Assembly: GCA_041670885.1 (NCBI GenBank) | Contig: JBAXYJ010000156.1 | Span: forward strand, 1 to 6,914 | Direction: 5' to 3' | DNA from: JAJBWD01 sp041670885 | GTDB taxonomy: Bacteria; Bacillota; Clostridia; Clostridiales; Clostridiaceae | DNA: 6,914 nucleotides | Shown: positions 5,794 to 6,914 of the stretch, piece after piece | How positions within the stretch are numbered: the first letter of the stretch is position 1 | How the letters are laid out: every line of letters starts with the position of its first letter | The notes under the pieces: model-generated | Database searches by the model: none | Seen by the model: only the letters and a program-made list of their open reading frames with translations | What the model was told of the DNA's origin: nothing | Translations under genes and position numbers: made by a program

Positions 5794-6786
5794 TTATTCA
5801 TCTTCACTAGGTTCCGGGCAGTTGTTCATATATTGAAGCAGCTCACACAAATTAGCAGTTGCAAGACCAATACAGGAATCAGCTCCCCCATAATACATGT
5901 AAACTACGCCAGTTGGTTCATCTAGTATCCATCCACAAGGGAATACTACATCATTAACATCTCCAAACTTTTCATAAGGTTCTTCTGGTCCAAAAATCCA
6001 CTCATTGCTTCTTTTTAAAACCTTTAATGGGTTTTCTAAATCCAGCAGTGCAAGCCCTAATCGGTAGATTGCACCAGATGCCGTGATTTTAACTCCATGA
6101 TAAAGGATGAGCCAGCCTTCAGAAGTTTCAAGTGGCTGTGCTGATAGACCAATTTTATTTGCATCCCACCAGCCGCCGCTGCGGGCATTCAAAAGAATCT
6201 GATGCTCTCCCCAATGTTTTAAGTCAGGAGAACTTGATATCCAAATTTGTGCATTATGTCCTTCAGAATATGGCCTATGAATCATCAAATATTTGCCGTT
6301 AAATTTTTTTGGAAATAGTGCAGAATCTTTATCATTAGGAGACATTATTGATCCCTGTTTTTCAAAATTTATAAAATCACAGGTAAGAGCTAGGGATATC
6401 AGCGGACCTGTTCGAGAATAAGAAGTGTAAGTAACTGCCCATTTTTGTAAGTCTGTGATCCAGGTTATTCTGGGATCTTCAATTCCCCATCTTTCTTCTG
6501 GATAAATATTTGGTTCTGCCTCAATAGTTGGACTTTTATCAAATATCCAATTTGATACTCCATCTTTACTAATTGCTTTTGCCAAATGTGAAAAGCCTCG
6601 TCTGTCTTCAACCCTGGCAAGCAATAAAGTATTTCCTTCAAATAAAGCTGCTCCCGGATTAAAGATGGTATGAGCGGGATAAGGTAAGTCATTTGCGGTT
6701 ATAATCGGATTTTTTGAATTTCTTTTAAAAAGCTCCGGATATGATTTATCCTCTGAATTTAATAATGTTGGTTTGTAATTTATCAT
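5794..6786 (-). CDS. GH130-family beta-mannoside phosphorylase-like enzyme
   Basis: A 330-aa cytosolic five-bladed beta-propeller of the GH130 family. Members phosphorolyse beta-mannosides, often beta-1,2- or beta-1,4-linked, to alpha-mannose-1-phosphate. Motifs in order are FNPGAAL (42-48), ARVEDRRG (57-64), WGIEDPR (100-106, with the probable catalytic Asp104), YTSYS (120-124), DKDSALFPKK (152-161), HRP (170-172), WWDANKIG (206-213), LYHGV (228-232), YRLGLALLD (241-249), VVFPCG (280-285) and YYGGAD (298-303). Arg171, Lys211 and His230 fall where phosphorylases bind phosphate; hydrolytic members of the family lose these basic residues. I therefore favour phosphorolysis over hydrolysis. The length is normal and the acidic tail (PEPSEDE) is unremarkable. 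An upstream AAGGGGG lies 11 nt from the ATG, a slightly long spacing filled by a T-run. It is the first gene of the cluster. Linkage specificity cannot be read from sequence. Confidence 0.92.
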   Translation of the reverse strand: MINYKPTLLNSEDKSYPELFKRNSKNPIITANDLPYPAHTIFNPGAALFEGNTLLLARVEDRRGFSHLAKAISKDGVSNWIFDKSPTIEAEPNIYPEERWGIEDPRITWITDLQKWAVTYTSYSRTGPLISLALTCDFINFEKQGSIMSPNDKDSALFPKKFNGKYLMIHRPYSEGHNAQIWISSSPDLKHWGEHQILLNARSGGWWDANKIGLSAQPLETSEGWLILYHGVKITASGAIYRLGLALLDLENPLKVLKRSNEWIFGPEEPYEKFGDVNDVVFPCGWILDEPTGVVYMYYGGADSCIGLATANLCELLQYMNNCPEPSEDE

Positions 6787-6908
6787 AATAAAAAAAGCCC
6801 CCTTAACTTATTAAATGTGACATTTAAATCAGTTGGTGCTTCGCTCCCTAAACGATATGCAATTGATATAGTATCCTCACAATGGAGTACTATGTACCTA
6901 GTATACCA
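6787..6908 (-). promoter_or_regulatory. Promoter and leader of the GH130 cluster
   Basis: TGGTATACT (6908-6900) is an extended -10 element (TGnTATACT). Its -35 would lie beyond the window edge. The start point would be near 6893, giving a leader of about 107 nt. The leader ends in AAGGGGGC and seven Ts before ATTATG. No open reading frame or known riboswitch was recognised in it. Confidence 0.5.
6811..6827. promoter_or_regulatory. Perfect 17-bp palindrome, putative operator of the GH130 cluster
   Basis: TTAAATGT and ACATTTAA flank one central base in perfect dyad symmetry. The site lies between the inferred transcription start and the ribosome binding site, a suitable position for a dimeric repressor. 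It contains TGTGA, as in CRP-type half-sites, but the spacing does not match CRP or FNR, so the regulator is unknown. Confidence 0.55.
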
Positions 6909-6914
6909 CAATAA

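Noticed and set aside
6465..6692. 75-codon minus-strand open frame
   Set aside because: It lies within the GH130 gene in another frame; the GH130 motifs make the longer frame the real one.
6811..6827. Palindrome as a CRP or FNR site
   Set aside because: It has TGTGA-like bases, but the arms abut a single central base, unlike the 4-6 bp spacing of CRP/FNR sites.
6854..6882. TTGTGA-17-CATATC as the GH130 promoter
   Set aside because: The -10 matches only half of the consensus; the extended -10 TGGTATACT near the window edge is better.

Overview
The window is AT-rich DNA (roughly one-third G+C by eye) with strong AGGAGG-type ribosome binding sites, sigma-A-like promoters, U-tract terminators and a lipoprotein signal peptide. 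This fits a low-GC Gram-positive, most likely a Clostridia-type Firmicute. No rRNA, tRNA, CRISPR array, transposase or phage gene is visible.

Layout, left to right. 1-82 may hold the cut-off start of a minus-strand gene. 162-834 is a single plus-strand gene of unknown function (188 aa) with its own promoter. It converges on a minus-strand gene for a lipoprotein with two tandem GlcG/HbpS domains (910-1941), and the two share a bidirectional terminator at 859-895. The 1942-2349 gap holds the lipoprotein's promoter and leader, a protein-like minus frame broken by one amber codon, a tandem 9-bp repeat, a tiny plus-strand ORF behind a perfect Shine-Dalgarno, and the terminator of the next operon.

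The right two-thirds (2294-6905) is a minus-strand cluster. In order of transcription it encodes a GH130-family mannoside phosphorylase-like enzyme, a sugar-1-phosphate nucleotidyltransferase with a left-handed beta-helix tail (probably GDP-mannose pyrophosphorylase type), a GT4 glycosyltransferase, and an (alpha/alpha)6-barrel-like protein that I recall as the C-terminal half of larger GT4 proteins elsewhere. All four lack signal peptides. The last three genes are tightly coupled. The first is separated from them by 187 bp containing a 103-bp imperfect inverted repeat.

Taken together, the cluster reads as a self-contained cytosolic cycle for a mannose-containing glycan. The GT4 (with its partner) would build from a nucleotide sugar, GH130 would release mannose-1-phosphate by phosphorolysis, and the nucleotidyltransferase could recharge that product to GDP-mannose without spending a kinase step. 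The enzyme families are well supported by motifs; the sugar specificity and the cycle are inference.
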